Made by a program: the position numbers and the translations under genes
Assembly (NCBI RefSeq): GCF_026914185.1
Contig: NC_070561.1
Span: 7,440,001-7,504,000 of the forward strand
DNA: 64,000 nucleotides
Source of the DNA: Puccinia triticina
Lineage: Eukaryota; Basidiomycota; Pucciniomycetes; Pucciniales; Pucciniaceae
Direction: 5' to 3'
Notes under the pieces: model-generated
What the model saw: the letters and a program-made list of their open reading frames with translations, nothing else
Told to the model about the DNA's origin: nothing
The model's database searches: none
In this document: positions 53,818-63,560 of the stretch, piece by piece
How the letters are laid out: each line of letters opens with the position of its first letter
How positions within the stretch are numbered: the first letter of the stretch is position 1

Positions 53818-54000
53818 TGAACTCCAATTTCTTGAGGTGCAAAGTGGTGCCGTCCAAATATGTTGGAGTGCACAGTTTTGTACTCCAAAGATTTTGTAGT
53901 GCACAGTTGTGTACTCCACACTTGGAGTGCACAGAATCAACTTTGGAGTGCATGCTTTGTGCACTCCAAAGAAATTGGAGTGCACAAGTTATCCAAGTTT
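53818..54000. repeat. Right subterminal array of the Mutator-like element
   Basis: Copies of TTGGAGTGCACA, TGTGCACTCCA and TTGTACTCC in both orientations, mirroring 49780-50070. Confidence 0.7.
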
Positions 54001-54658
54001 ACTAAAGACAGAGAAACACAGAAACAAAGATCAAGGGTTCCCCCTACAAATTAACTAAATTACAAAAAAAAAATGCAAGGGTTCCCCCTTTTGAAAAGAC
54101 AGATCACAAAAACAAGGATTCTCAACACAAAATCCAAAACCCACAAACTGTACCCACTATCCATCCCTGTCTAGCAGGGTTTAAAATAGTGGGTGGATGG
54201 CCCCCAGCGCGCCGCATTGAAGGCATTATGCAAAGGGGGGCCACCAAGTAGAGCCCCTCAAACTGTGCAAGTGCAACAGCGGAGGGGGTTGAGGACGAAC
54301 CGCACGCTGGAAGTACAGCGGCAGAGGACGCCCTGGGGATTCATTAAACCCAAAACAGCCGTCTTTTATAGATATGCGGTCTTGGTAAACCATCCGCCAT
54401 GCCATTTGTGTTGACACTGCCACGCCTTGGCAACTACGGCCACCGCCACAACACTCTTCCCGTTGGTCCAACCTGCGTGCCAACTTGGCGTTTTCAACGC
54501 CCACCCAATCTATGTATTCAACTTACCCTTCATCAACGGACGGGTTCTCACTGACGTGTTGATTAATTCAGTGCACCTCAACCACAACGCTTGCTCTGTA
54601 GCTTCCACCCTGGGCGCCCAGGACAACCGTGCCCAAGACAACGGTAGGCAGCGCGACG
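54001..54658. other. Intergenic sequence
   Basis: Contains CCCACTAT ... ATAGTGGG and CCATCC/GGATGG inverted motifs at about 54157-54200. A Thr/Ala-rich plus-strand frame (54427-54702) has no motif and overlaps the next gene in another phase. Confidence 0.4.
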
Positions 54659-55155
54659 ATGGGGAAGAAGCCGCAGCCGGTGGCCCCAGGCACCAGCCGT
54701 AGCCTGATTATCTCCCGCACCGCGCTCGTCTTCAGAATAGATCAACTAACCATTTTATGTGATCAATGTAAGGACGAAGCATGGATCACATCCGATGTCA
54801 TACTCAAAACACAAGAGGCACCAATCAAATGTAAACTGTTTGCTGCTCAAACCTTCCGTGCAAAGGTAAAGCCACATAATATGACTTTTCTTTTTATTTA
54901 TCATGGATGAAATTAGTGAGACTGATTGCGCTTGATTGTCTGATCTAGATCACCCTCGACCTTGACCAACTTCCCGAGCCACACAGACTCCAGCTACGGG
55001 ACTCACTCTTGACGGCCCTGAGCCAGGATTCAATCATCTTGTTCTTTTACCGGGAGTGTAACGGGAGGTGGGATTGGTCCACGGGGCCGTCTACCGCATA
55101 CGAGCCAGCGCGACAGGGACCTGTCCCCGTAACTCAAGGGCAGGGTACCCTGTAA
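54659..55155 (+). CDS. Unassigned two-exon gene
   Basis: Exon 1 54659-54865 (MGKKPQPVAPGTSRSLII..., containing FRIDQLTILCDQCKDEAWIT and KCKLFAAQTFRAK), an 83-base intron with GT/AG borders, and exon 2 54949-55155 (ITLDLDQLPEPHRLQLRD, SQDSIILFFYRECNGRWDW), ending TAA. Both exons are 207 bases, giving about 137 aa. An upstream in-frame ATG exists at 54629. The frame is intact and the composition looks coding. No family recognised. It could be a rust-specific gene or part of an element. Confidence 0.5.
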
Positions 55156-55527
55156 GGATCTGAGATGATACTGGGGTCACGCCTCTTCAGAGGCGGAGCG
55201 ACGCCCTGGGGAGTATAGGGAGGAACCAAAAGAGAGACCTGCCCGCTAGACATTTGGAGACGGTCTCTTCCCCCCTGCGAACTCGCCCTTCTGTCCGGCA
55301 CCCTCCCCTATCTCCCTCACTTTCTTGATCCCTTAGTACAGCTTACCCAGTCTGCAAAGACTCAAGAACCGTACTATTTTCTTTTCAAATAATAGAGGGA
55401 TACAATTCAAACTGCAGCCAACAACGACACTAAACCTGGAATTTCCCCCTTCTTTCTTTCCGTAAATCCCAACCGTAAATCCCACACTCCGATCCCACAA
55501 ACCTTCCGTCAATAAAAACCCCATACA
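55156..55527. other. Probable 5' region of the DIRS element
   Basis: Non-coding, with GCCTCTTCAGAGGC (palindrome) at about 55183 and a pyrimidine-rich stretch before the ORF start. A 10-base GGGAGGAACC at about 55219 is mirrored near 60750, but this is too short to define terminal repeats. Confidence 0.35.
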
Positions 55528-57066
55528 ATGTCTAATCCCATAGCAGAAACCAGCAACCAACTCAAAGCATCGACAGAATTAGCAGTAGATACCACACAAC
55601 ATGCCCCCTCAATCCCCACTCCTCCAGACAATATTCAACCAGACCCCAGCATCCCAACCACCCAGGCACCAGCAGCTCAGAGCGCCCCAGCCCCCAAAAC
55701 AAACCCCCCAAGAGCGGCGAAGACCACAGCCCCAAAGAAGGCCACAGTCAAACAGCCGAAGAAAGCTAAAGAAACTCCAAGCCGCGAAGTCGTCGAAACA
55801 GCCACCGAGCTCGGCCAACAAGACCCAGAAATGGCAAGAGCCTTGGGAGCGACACACAGTAAGCTAAATTTCATTCCCAAGACCCGGAAATACGAAGAGG
55901 AACTAAAAAAAAAAAAAAAAAAAAAAAAAACAGCGATTGAGGACGCAGGAAGAGAGGAAGAAGACGATGGCGCCATTATCGAACTCCAAGAAGATCCGAG
56001 GGTGGCAAAAGAGAGAGCCGCGGACATGATTCTCGAGAAAGCGCTCAAGGCACAAGAGGAGGGCGACGAAGGAAAGGCCGACCGATTGTTAGGGATGTGG
56101 GACAAGTTGGCGGAGAGGACGAAGGCTACGGGAGGAAGAGAAAGAACAGCGACGGGAGTCATAGAACGCCCAAAAGCCCAAGACGGAATCCAGCTAATCC
56201 CATTGAAGCGACCGGCAGAGGAGCGATCAGATACTCAGGTCGGCACCACGAAGTTCGTCTGGGGCGTCTCCAACAGCCACGACGACGGGGGATTCACCCC
56301 CTACTTCCATAAACTGATACTCGAGCTGAAGGGCCCTCTCCCCTTCACCATTTTCAATAAGGAATGGCAAGAGAAGGCCCTGGTCTACCAGTCACTAAAC
56401 AGACCAAAAACGGACAAGACGGCAGCAGAGAAAGGACTCCGCTACCACGGGTTTCCGGTCCCAGACAAATGGCGACAAACCTTCATCGACTGGACACTCA
56501 ACCACGCCTGCGCCCGCAAAACACTAGGCATCAAGTACAAGTACAAGACCCTAGCGGAGTGGCTCCTCATCCACAAGAGCCACTGCGACAGGCTGATGAA
56601 GAGACACGGCTTCATGGTTGGACTCCGATACGACATTCGGATCAGGAACAACGCGTTCGCTTTTCGACCAGAAAGCGGCGGAGAAGAGTCATTTTCCGAC
56701 ATCTCAATATTCAAGCAAGATACCGCAGACGACGCATACGGTGAGGCGAAAGATTTCAATGAGATCGGGGTGAGGTGCAACCCGTACGCCATAGGAGGAC
56801 CGAGGTGCAAGTGGGATGTGCATACAGGAGCAAAACCAGTCCCAGCAGCCCCGGCCCCGCCTAAACAGGTCGCTAACCAGAACTCAGACAGAGGGAAGGC
56901 GAACCTACCTCCAAAACCCCCAACAGCCCCCGCAGGATCCCAGGTCCCGACGAGGCCAGCTAAGGGAGGCGACAAGGGCAATCAGTTCGATCCGAACTAC
57001 ATTGATCCGAGAAGCATCCGGAATGCAGGACAGCCAGGCGATGGACAACTCGCCAAGTACAGGTGA
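55528..57066 (+). CDS. DIRS gag-like protein
   Basis: 512-aa frame. The first 130 residues are Pro/Ala/Lys-rich and disordered. A run of 25 A (55906-55930) encodes a poly-Lys stretch, a slippage-prone spot. Then a charged helix (KERAADMILEKALKAQEEGD) and the conserved core TKFVWGVSNSHDDGGFTPYF, NKEWQEKALVYQS, EWLLIHKSHCDRLMKRHGF, VGLRYDIRIRNNAF, FNEIGVRCNPYAIGGPRC. Such ORFs come first in DIRS elements and act as nucleocapsid. The frame is open throughout. Confidence 0.8.
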   Translation: MSNPIAETSNQLKASTELAVDTTQHAPSIPTPPDNIQPDPSIPTTQAPAAQSAPAPKTNPPRAAKTTAPKKATVKQPKKAKETPSREVVETATELGQQDPEMARALGATHSKLNFIPKTRKYEEELKKKKKKKKTAIEDAGREEEDDGAIIELQEDPRVAKERAADMILEKALKAQEEGDEGKADRLLGMWDKLAERTKATGGRERTATGVIERPKAQDGIQLIPLKRPAEERSDTQVGTTKFVWGVSNSHDDGGFTPYFHKLILELKGPLPFTIFNKEWQEKALVYQSLNRPKTDKTAAEKGLRYHGFPVPDKWRQTFIDWTLNHACARKTLGIKYKYKTLAEWLLIHKSHCDRLMKRHGFMVGLRYDIRIRNNAFAFRPESGGEESFSDISIFKQDTADDAYGEAKDFNEIGVRCNPYAIGGPRCKWDVHTGAKPVPAAPAPPKQVANQNSDRGKANLPPKPPTAPAGSQVPTRPAKGGDKGNQFDPNYIDPRSIRNAGQPGDGQLAKYR

Positions 57067-57370
57067 ATACGACCGCACAAGGAGCCCCCCCCTATTTTCT
57101 TTTCATCTTCCTCCCCTTCCTGAGCGCATCCCCGCTTGCTCCCCACCTCCCCCCTCTTTCCCCTCACCCCCTTTTTCCTTCTAGTTTCACTCCTATCCCC
57201 CAACCTAATTGTTAAGATCCCTCCCCATTTAAGGGCCCCTCCCAACCGATCCAATTGTCTCCTTTTCCCTATCTCTGAGAAATGAACCGCATATGGAATT
57301 TCCGTGAAATAAAATAGAAGCCAGAATTTCTGACTGTGAGCTTTGTGAAACAACCAGCGACAGTCACGAG
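57067..57370. other. Spacer between DIRS gag and RT
   Basis: Pyrimidine-rich (C/T) leader of about 300 bases with no gene, preceding the RT start codon. Confidence 0.6.
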
Positions 57371-59053
57371 ATGGACCAAGAGCCCGGTGAGGAAAACCAT
57401 GTGAGCGCTGGCCCGGAGCCGCGGTGGCCATCCGAGATTAAGTGTGAGATGAACGTTGAGGAATGGGAGAGGAGCCTAAAAAGAGCCGGCCTCCTAGAAG
57501 AATACCAAGACGTCATAGATGGCTTCCGTGAAGGTTTCGACCAAGGGATCCCGGCACACGACCACCTGATGCAAGTCCCTTTCTTTGCTCCACCCAATCA
57601 CCAATCAGCACTCCGGGCAAAAGAAAAGATAGAAGATTCAATTACAAAGGAAATAGAGGCAGGACGAATGTTCGGGCCGTACACACTGGAACAGGTCCAC
57701 AAGAAATTTGGTTTCTTTAGGACGAACCCGTTAGGCGCCGTGGTGAACGGGGATGGCTCAGCAAGGCCTATCAACGACCTCTCTTTCCCAAGGGGTGACC
57801 CAGATACGCCATCGGTGAACTCGTTTGTCGACAAGAAGGACTACATGACTACCTGGGATGACTTCGAGTCAGTATCCCGATTTTTCCGACGACAAAAAGA
57901 ACCATTCCTCCTAGCCATATTCGACTGGGAAAAGGCATACCGCCAAATCCCTACGGCCAGATCCCAGTGGCCATATCTGATGATTAGGAACTTCGATGAC
58001 GAAATCCTCATAGACACAAGGATCGCCTTTGGCGGCGTGGCGGGATGCGGCTCATTTGGCCGACCAGCGGACGCATGGAAATTGCTAATGCTGAGCGAAT
58101 TCCGGCTCGTGAACGTCTTCCGCTGGGTAGACGACAACTTATTCGTCAAGAAAGCAACGGAGCCCCTGGAAATGGAACAGATAGTTGCTCGGTCCGACGA
58201 GCTTGGAGTGAAGACAAATGTCATGAAGTTCGTCCCATTTCAGGAGGAACAGAAATACATAGGATTCATCTGGAACGCGACCAGAAAAACGGTACGCCTT
58301 CCACAAGACAAACAGTTTCAGCGAGTACAACAGGTCAAAGACCTCCTAGAACCCGGCCGAGTCTTTCCTTTCAAGCACATCGAGAAAATGGCCGGCCGCC
58401 TGAATCACGTAACATACATACTACCTCAACTCCGTTGCTACTTGAACGGCCTGTACGGGTGGATGAACGGCTGGAAAGTACGGAGCAAAGAACTACCGAT
58501 CCCAAAGGGCGCAAGGATTGATATGGAGTTCTGGTTTAAAACACTGCTAAACTACAAGGAAACCAGGATGATCCGCAACCCGGACCCGACCGAAATTGGG
58601 TGGGTGGGCGATGCATCGACAAGCTACGGCATAGGGGTCACGATAGGTCGCCAATGGGCCCAATTTAAACTGCTAAAAGCATGGGAGAAAGGCCCAGAAA
58701 AGCCAAAAGACATTGCGTGGCTCGAAACGGTGGCGATACGCCTTGGCCTCATTGCAATGGAACAGCTCGATATCCGCCCCGGGAAGACCCTCATCGCGTG
58801 GACCGATAACACGACGACGGAAGGAGTCATCACGCGGCGGAAATCGAAACACGTATGTGTCAATGAGGAATGGAAAAAGATACAGGAGCTGTTAATAGAT
58901 ATGGAATTAGACTTAGTAGCCAAGAGGGTATGCTCTAAAGAGAACGTGGCCGACGCATTGTCGCGCGGAGATAGGTCCGGACGTGAGCCAAAACACATGT
59001 TAGCAATAGTTCATCCTGACGATTTAGTCTCACGCATGTATCAGGATTTCTGA
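57371..59053 (+). CDS. DIRS reverse transcriptase / RNase H
   Basis: 560 aa, uninterrupted. RT fingers and palm: GAVVNGDGSARPINDLSFPR, LAIFDWEKAYRQIPTA with a catalytic Asp, FGGVAGCGSFGRPADA, and FRWVDDNLFVK with the VDD catalytic box. RNase H: EIGWVGDASTSYGIG, WLETVAIRLGLIAME, IAWTDNTTTEGVI, NVADALSRGDRSG. It would copy the element RNA into DNA that is then integrated by the recombinase. ATG 57371 is the first in the frame after the pyrimidine-rich spacer. This gene appears intact, unlike the recombinase downstream. Confidence 0.9.
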   Translation: MDQEPGEENHVSAGPEPRWPSEIKCEMNVEEWERSLKRAGLLEEYQDVIDGFREGFDQGIPAHDHLMQVPFFAPPNHQSALRAKEKIEDSITKEIEAGRMFGPYTLEQVHKKFGFFRTNPLGAVVNGDGSARPINDLSFPRGDPDTPSVNSFVDKKDYMTTWDDFESVSRFFRRQKEPFLLAIFDWEKAYRQIPTARSQWPYLMIRNFDDEILIDTRIAFGGVAGCGSFGRPADAWKLLMLSEFRLVNVFRWVDDNLFVKKATEPLEMEQIVARSDELGVKTNVMKFVPFQEEQKYIGFIWNATRKTVRLPQDKQFQRVQQVKDLLEPGRVFPFKHIEKMAGRLNHVTYILPQLRCYLNGLYGWMNGWKVRSKELPIPKGARIDMEFWFKTLLNYKETRMIRNPDPTEIGWVGDASTSYGIGVTIGRQWAQFKLLKAWEKGPEKPKDIAWLETVAIRLGLIAMEQLDIRPGKTLIAWTDNTTTEGVITRRKSKHVCVNEEWKKIQELLIDMELDLVAKRVCSKENVADALSRGDRSGREPKHMLAIVHPDDLVSRMYQDF

Positions 59054-59180
59054 AACCCCTTACGGGCATGATAAGGAAATAGAGATAAAAGATAAAAGAC
59101 AATGCCCCACCTGCCCTTCAAGGTGGCTTAAGCTCCATCTACCCAGAGAGGAGCGTCCCCCACACTACTCTTGTCGTGAG

Positions 59181-60257
59181 ATGCCGCAACGCTTAGAGCT
59201 AGAGAAGATCTCTTATTTTGTCAGAGACGGCTCTTGCTCCGCCGAGGCTCCCTCAGACTGGGAGAAACACTTCCTCAGAAGCTACCGTTGGAACACACTC
59301 CTCTCATGTAATACCGCTGTTAAAAAGTACATTAAATTCGCTCAAGCAACCAACAGGATCCCTTTCCATCTACCACTTGGCCCTAACGATATCTATGAAT
59401 TTTGCTACTGGGCGGGAAGAGTAGCAGATGCCCCCACGGAACACGACGTAGCCGCGAACACGCTAGCGAAATACTTATCCGGCCTCCTAGCTTGGCACCT
59501 ATATCACAGGGAGCCATACCCCAAGGACACCCGAGCCACCGTTGCTATCCTCTTGAGGTCTTCGACATATGTAGATGTGACCACCCCCCCTAGGGAGAAG
59601 AAAGGAGCTATCAGAATCCCACACCTAATCCGACTAGCAAACGCTTTGGCAGGAGGATCGGAGCTTCAAAAGGCAATCCTAGATCTAGCTATCGTCGCAT
59701 TCTGGGGAATGGCAAGACTATCGGAGGTCACATATCGCGAGAGCACCGGAGCACTGGACAAGACAGCTGAATTGCGCACATCGGATGTATCTTTCGGGAA
59801 AGCAGACGGCGCCGAAACAGCCACTTTGTCGCTGAAAGGAGCAAAGACGGCCGCCCCGGGAGAGATCCAGCTTATATCTCTGCGAAGTCTCAACAACATG
59901 CTCTGCCCGGTAGCGGCGGTACAACGCAGGATGGCAAACGCGTTGCCCCACTCGGATACTTCCCTTTTTGGCTACAATGGTCACGATGGCACCAGGACTC
60001 ACCTAACCAAGAGGGCGGTTTGTGTCTTACTATCTCAGACATGGAAGGATCTAGGCGTCCATGGGGTCTCCGGACATTCCTTTTGAGTAGGAGGCGCCTC
60101 CCTCAGAAACCCCTTCGGGGTCCCAAAGGAGGACATCTGCAAGTTGGGACAATGGAAATCGGAATGCTACCGACTCTACATTAGAGATTACTCAAAAACA
60201 GAAGTGGCTGAAGCCTCCAAGGCATTGAAGGAACTGGCCGGATACTGGGAGAGATAG
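59181..60257 (+). pseudogene. DIRS tyrosine recombinase with in-frame stop
   Basis: 358 codons with one TGA at 60084-60086. N-terminal SAM-like DNA-binding part (WNTLLSCNTAVKKYIKFAQA, NTLAKYLSGLLAWHLYHREP), then the catalytic domain: AFWGMARLSEVTYRE with the first Arg, LSLKGAKTAAPGE with a Lys, VHGVSGHSF where the HxxR box starts, then the stop in place of the expected Arg, VGGASLRNPFGVPK, and QWKSECYRLYIRDY with the nucleophilic Tyr. CGA to TGA at the HxxR position explains the stop and removes a catalytic residue. Read-through would place a different residue there, so the enzyme is probably dead. Confidence 0.85.
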
Positions 60258-60760
60258 CTAGCCCTATGCCCTCCCCATCACTCAAGACTCCATCTTGCAA
60301 TGAATCCACCAATTGATCCCCTCAGGGAAGTATCCACCCAGCCGGGGCCGCAGCAGGCATGGGTTCGGCTCTAGGTCTCCTCACCTAGAGAAATGGGTCT
60401 TACACCCTTGCCGACACACACCCGTGTGTGCTGCTCCAGAGAGGAGGCTCTCTCCGTCTGATCTTCCTCTCTCTCCCTTTTCTCTCCGGTGGGCTAGGCT
60501 TCACTACCCCTGAGGCTCAAGCCCTCGCGGACAGGCTAGGGAGGCAGAGATGGAAGAGAGACGGAGTAACATGACTACTTCTTGTTACCTCCCCCTCTCC
60601 ACAACCCGTACACGGGGATCTCGGGAAGCCCTTCCCGGACTTCCAGGATCCCCTAGATGCACTAGAGCATCGAAAATGTAGCAGCGCACCGCGCACTGCA
60701 ATATCACATCTGCCGCTTCCGCGCAGCATAACTCCTAGAGAACCCCCTCGGTTCCTCCCG
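60258..60760. other. DIRS 3' region
   Basis: Non-coding; several C/T- and G/A-rich stretches and short hairpins (CTAGGTCTCC...CACCTAG at about 60373). Expected location of the terminal repeats, which were not resolved. Confidence 0.4.
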
Positions 60761-60769
60761 GCCTTTAAG

Positions 60770-61623
60770 GCTCGAGTGGACCTTCAAAATCATCCTCGTC
60801 CAGTTTTGTCTGTCTCTGGCCGATCTGGCCTTACAACTCCCCGAATGGCCCACAGTCGTCACCGATCTGATAGAGAAGTTTGGCAAGGACCCTAAAACCG
60901 TCCTGGTCCTGCTCGAGTTTCTTACCGTCTTCCCTCAAGAGATCGTCGGCAATTCAAAGATCAAAATTCTCGTGCCACCACTCTTTTCATCTCGACTTCA
61001 CACCGCATATTCTCTTCGATTGGCATCCTCCCGCTGATCAACTGCTTACAATGAATCTAGAATCAATGGAGTACCCCTGAGATCGCTCAACTGGTTCCAA
61101 GCACCCTTGCGATGTATTTAGGCGCTCAAGAAGACGATTCACTATTCGAATCAGCTGTGGACTTTATCTTTGATCTGATCCACGAGACTCAAGAGATCAA
61201 CAAGAAAAATGTTTCAGGTCAGCTCTTTTCCCCCTATTTCCTCTGTTAGATTCCTGATAATTTGATGTTGTGGGTTTAAGTTGATTTTGAATTTTGTGAT
61301 GTTTCTTGATAGATCTTCTGGAGCGCCTAGACACGTTTCTTTTGATCATCGGTAGACTGGAAGGAGACCTGCTGCCGGACTGTCTCAAGTCGATGGGCGA
61401 GATCTGGACGGTTATCTCTGAGATCCTGGAGCAATATGGGAGCAGTATCAAGCTATCGGAGCGTATCTGTGCGCTGATCCGTCGCGGGCTGACGTTCTAC
61501 GGCGAAGCCTGTCAGCCTCTCATTGGCTCCGTCTTAGAGAAGGTCACTGCAGGCTTTGAGGCTTCCGGCTGCTCCAGTTATCTCTGGATCACTTCCAAGA
61601 TCGTCGCCGCTTACCTTGAATGA
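60770..61623 (+). pseudogene. MTR10: MTR10/transportin-3 gene fragment
   Basis: Part of a nuclear import receptor (importin-beta family, carrier of SR-type RNA-binding proteins). Visible: KIILVQFCLSLADLALQLPE, EKFGKDPKTVLVLLEFLTVF, PQEIVGNSKIKI, then in another frame DFTPHILFDWHPPADQLLTM, then TPEIAQLVPSTLAMYLGAQE. An intron (about 61217-61311) is followed by LLERLDTFLLIIGRLEGDLL and GSSIKLSERICALIRRGLTF up to WITSKIVAAYLE and a stop at 61621. The beginning and end of the receptor are missing and there are two frame changes near 60970-61070, so this is a relic. It is trapped between the DIRS element and the 173-bp satellite. Confidence 0.75.
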
Positions 61624-62365
61624 CCACAAAACCCCCAAATGTAGCAGCCACAAGGTGATTGGTTGCCAAATATCACTAATTTGGTAGTTTCTTGGTCTTT
61701 CTGCCACTATATCTCAGCGGAGCGTGGGAGTTCTTCCATGATATTGGTACCAATATCGTCAAATGCCCCTGAAGATTCATTTTGTACCTTAAATGACCAC
61801 AATACCCCCAAATGTAGCAGCCACACTGTGATCAGTTGCCAAATATCACTAATTTGGTAGTTTCTTGGTGTTTCTGCCACTATATCTCAGCGCAGCATGG
61901 GAGTTCTTCCATGATATTGGTACCAAGATGATTGAATGTCCTCAAAGATTGATTGAGTAACTTGAATGACCACAAAACCCCCAAGTGTAGCAGCCACAAT
62001 GTGGTCAGTTGCCAAATATCACTAATTTGGTAGTTTCTTGGTGTTTCTGCCACTATATCTCAGCGCAGCCCGGGAGTTCTCCCATGAAATTGGTACAAAA
62101 GCTATCAAATGCCCCTGAAGATTCATTGTGTACCTTGAATAATGTAGCAGCCACAATATGATTGGTTGCCAAATATCACTAATTTGGTAGTTTCTTGGTG
62201 TTTCTGCCACTATATCTCAGCTCAGCGTGGGATTTCTTCAATAATACTGGGACCAAAATGATGAAATGCCCCCAAAGATGAATAGTGTACCTTGAATGAC
62301 CACAAAACCCCCAAGCGTAGCACCTACAATGTGAATGGTTGCCAAATATCACTAATTTGGCAACT
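61620..62365 (+). repeat. 173-bp satellite, forward arm
   Basis: Four and a half head-to-tail units. GTTGCCAAATATCACTAATT recurs at 61662, 61835, 62008, 62165 and 62338; spacing is 173 bp except one 157-bp unit lacking GACCACAAAACCCCCA. Units include CCACTATATCTCAGCG and TTGGTACCAA. Confidence 0.95.
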
Positions 62366-63560
62366 GATCACATTGTGGCTGCTACACATGAGGGTTTTGT
62401 GGTCATTTGAGGTACTCAATCAATATTTGATGTCATTTGATCATCTTGCCACCAATATGATGGAAGAACTCCCATGCTTCGCTGAGATATAGTCGCAGAA
62501 ACACCAAGAAACTACCAAATTAGTGATATTTTGCAACTGATCACAGTGTGGCTGCTACATTTGGGGGTATTGTGGTCATTTAATGTACAAAATGAATCTT
62601 CAGGGGCATTTGATGATATTGGTACCAATATCATGGAAGAACTCCCACGCTCCGCTGAGATATAGTGGCAGAAAGACCAAGAAACTACCAAATTAGTGAT
62701 ATTTGGCAACCAATCACCTTGTGGCTGCTACATTTGGGGGTTTCGTGGTCATTCAAGGTACACAATGAATCTTCAGGGGCATTTGACCATTTTGGTACCA
62801 ATATCATGGAAGAACTACCACGCTGTGCTGAGTTATAGTGGCAGAATCACCAATAAACTACCAAATTAGTGATATTTGGCAACTGATCACATTGTGGCTG
62901 CTACACTTGGGGGTTTTGTGATCAATCGGGGTACTCAATCAGTCTTTGAGGGCATTCTATCATCTTGGTACCAATATCATGGAAGAACTCCCACGCTGCG
63001 CTGAGATATAGTGGCAGAAACACCAAGAAACTACCAAATAGTGATATTTGGCAACTGATCACCTTGTGGCTGCTACATTTGGGGGTTTTGTGGTCATTCA
63101 AGGTACACAATGAATCTTCAGGGGCATTCGACCATTTTTGTACCAATATAATGGAAGAACTCCCACCCTGCACTGAGATATAGTGGCAGAAACACCAAGA
63201 AACTACCAAATTAGTGATATTTGGCAACTGATCACATTGTGGCTGCCACATTCGGGGGTTTTGTGGTCATTCAAGATACATGATAAATCTTTGAGGGCGT
63301 TAGATCATTTTGGTACCAATATCATGGAAGAACTCCCACGGTGGGCTGAGATATAGTGGCAGAAACACCAAGAAACTACCAAATTAGTGATATTTGGCAA
63401 CTGGTCACATTGTGGCTGCTACACTTGGGGGTTTTGTGGTCATTTGAGGTACTCAATCATTCTTTGAGGGCATTATATCATCTTGGTACCAATATCATGG
63501 AAGAACTCCCATGCTGGGCTGAGATATAGTGGCAGAAACACCAAGAAACTACCAAATTAC
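62366..63560 (-). repeat. 173-bp satellite, reverse arm
   Basis: About seven units in the opposite orientation (GATATTTGGCAACTGATCAC near 62531, 62701, 62871, 63041, 63215, 63390), spaced 170-175 bp. Together with the forward arm it forms a fold-back with its axis in TTGGCAAC near 62358. The last unit breaks off at CCAAATTAC. Confidence 0.95.

Larger units (their letters stand above)
49780..54000 (+). mobile_element. Mutator-like element (MULE) with OTU domain
   Basis: About 4.2 kb bounded by matching subterminal GGAGTGCAC arrays. It encodes one transposase followed by an OTU-type cysteine protease. Exact termini and the 9-11 bp target duplication typical of this superfamily were not resolved. 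Confidence 0.75.
55200..60257 (+). mobile_element. DIRS-type tyrosine-recombinase retrotransposon
   Basis: Three plus-strand genes in the order gag-like, RT/RNase H, tyrosine recombinase. This order, and a recombinase in place of a DDE integrase, defines DIRS-like retrotransposons. No LTRs were found, as expected. The split or inverted terminal repeats typical of the group could not be located, so the outer limits are approximate. Confidence 0.85.

Noticed and set aside
54659..55155. HUS1 checkpoint protein because of FRAKI
   Set aside because: Only five residues resemble the HUS1 start and the position in the protein is wrong.
55219..60760. Inverted terminal repeats of the DIRS element from GGGAGGAACC
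   Set aside because: Ten bases of inverted match are too short and the flanks do not extend it.
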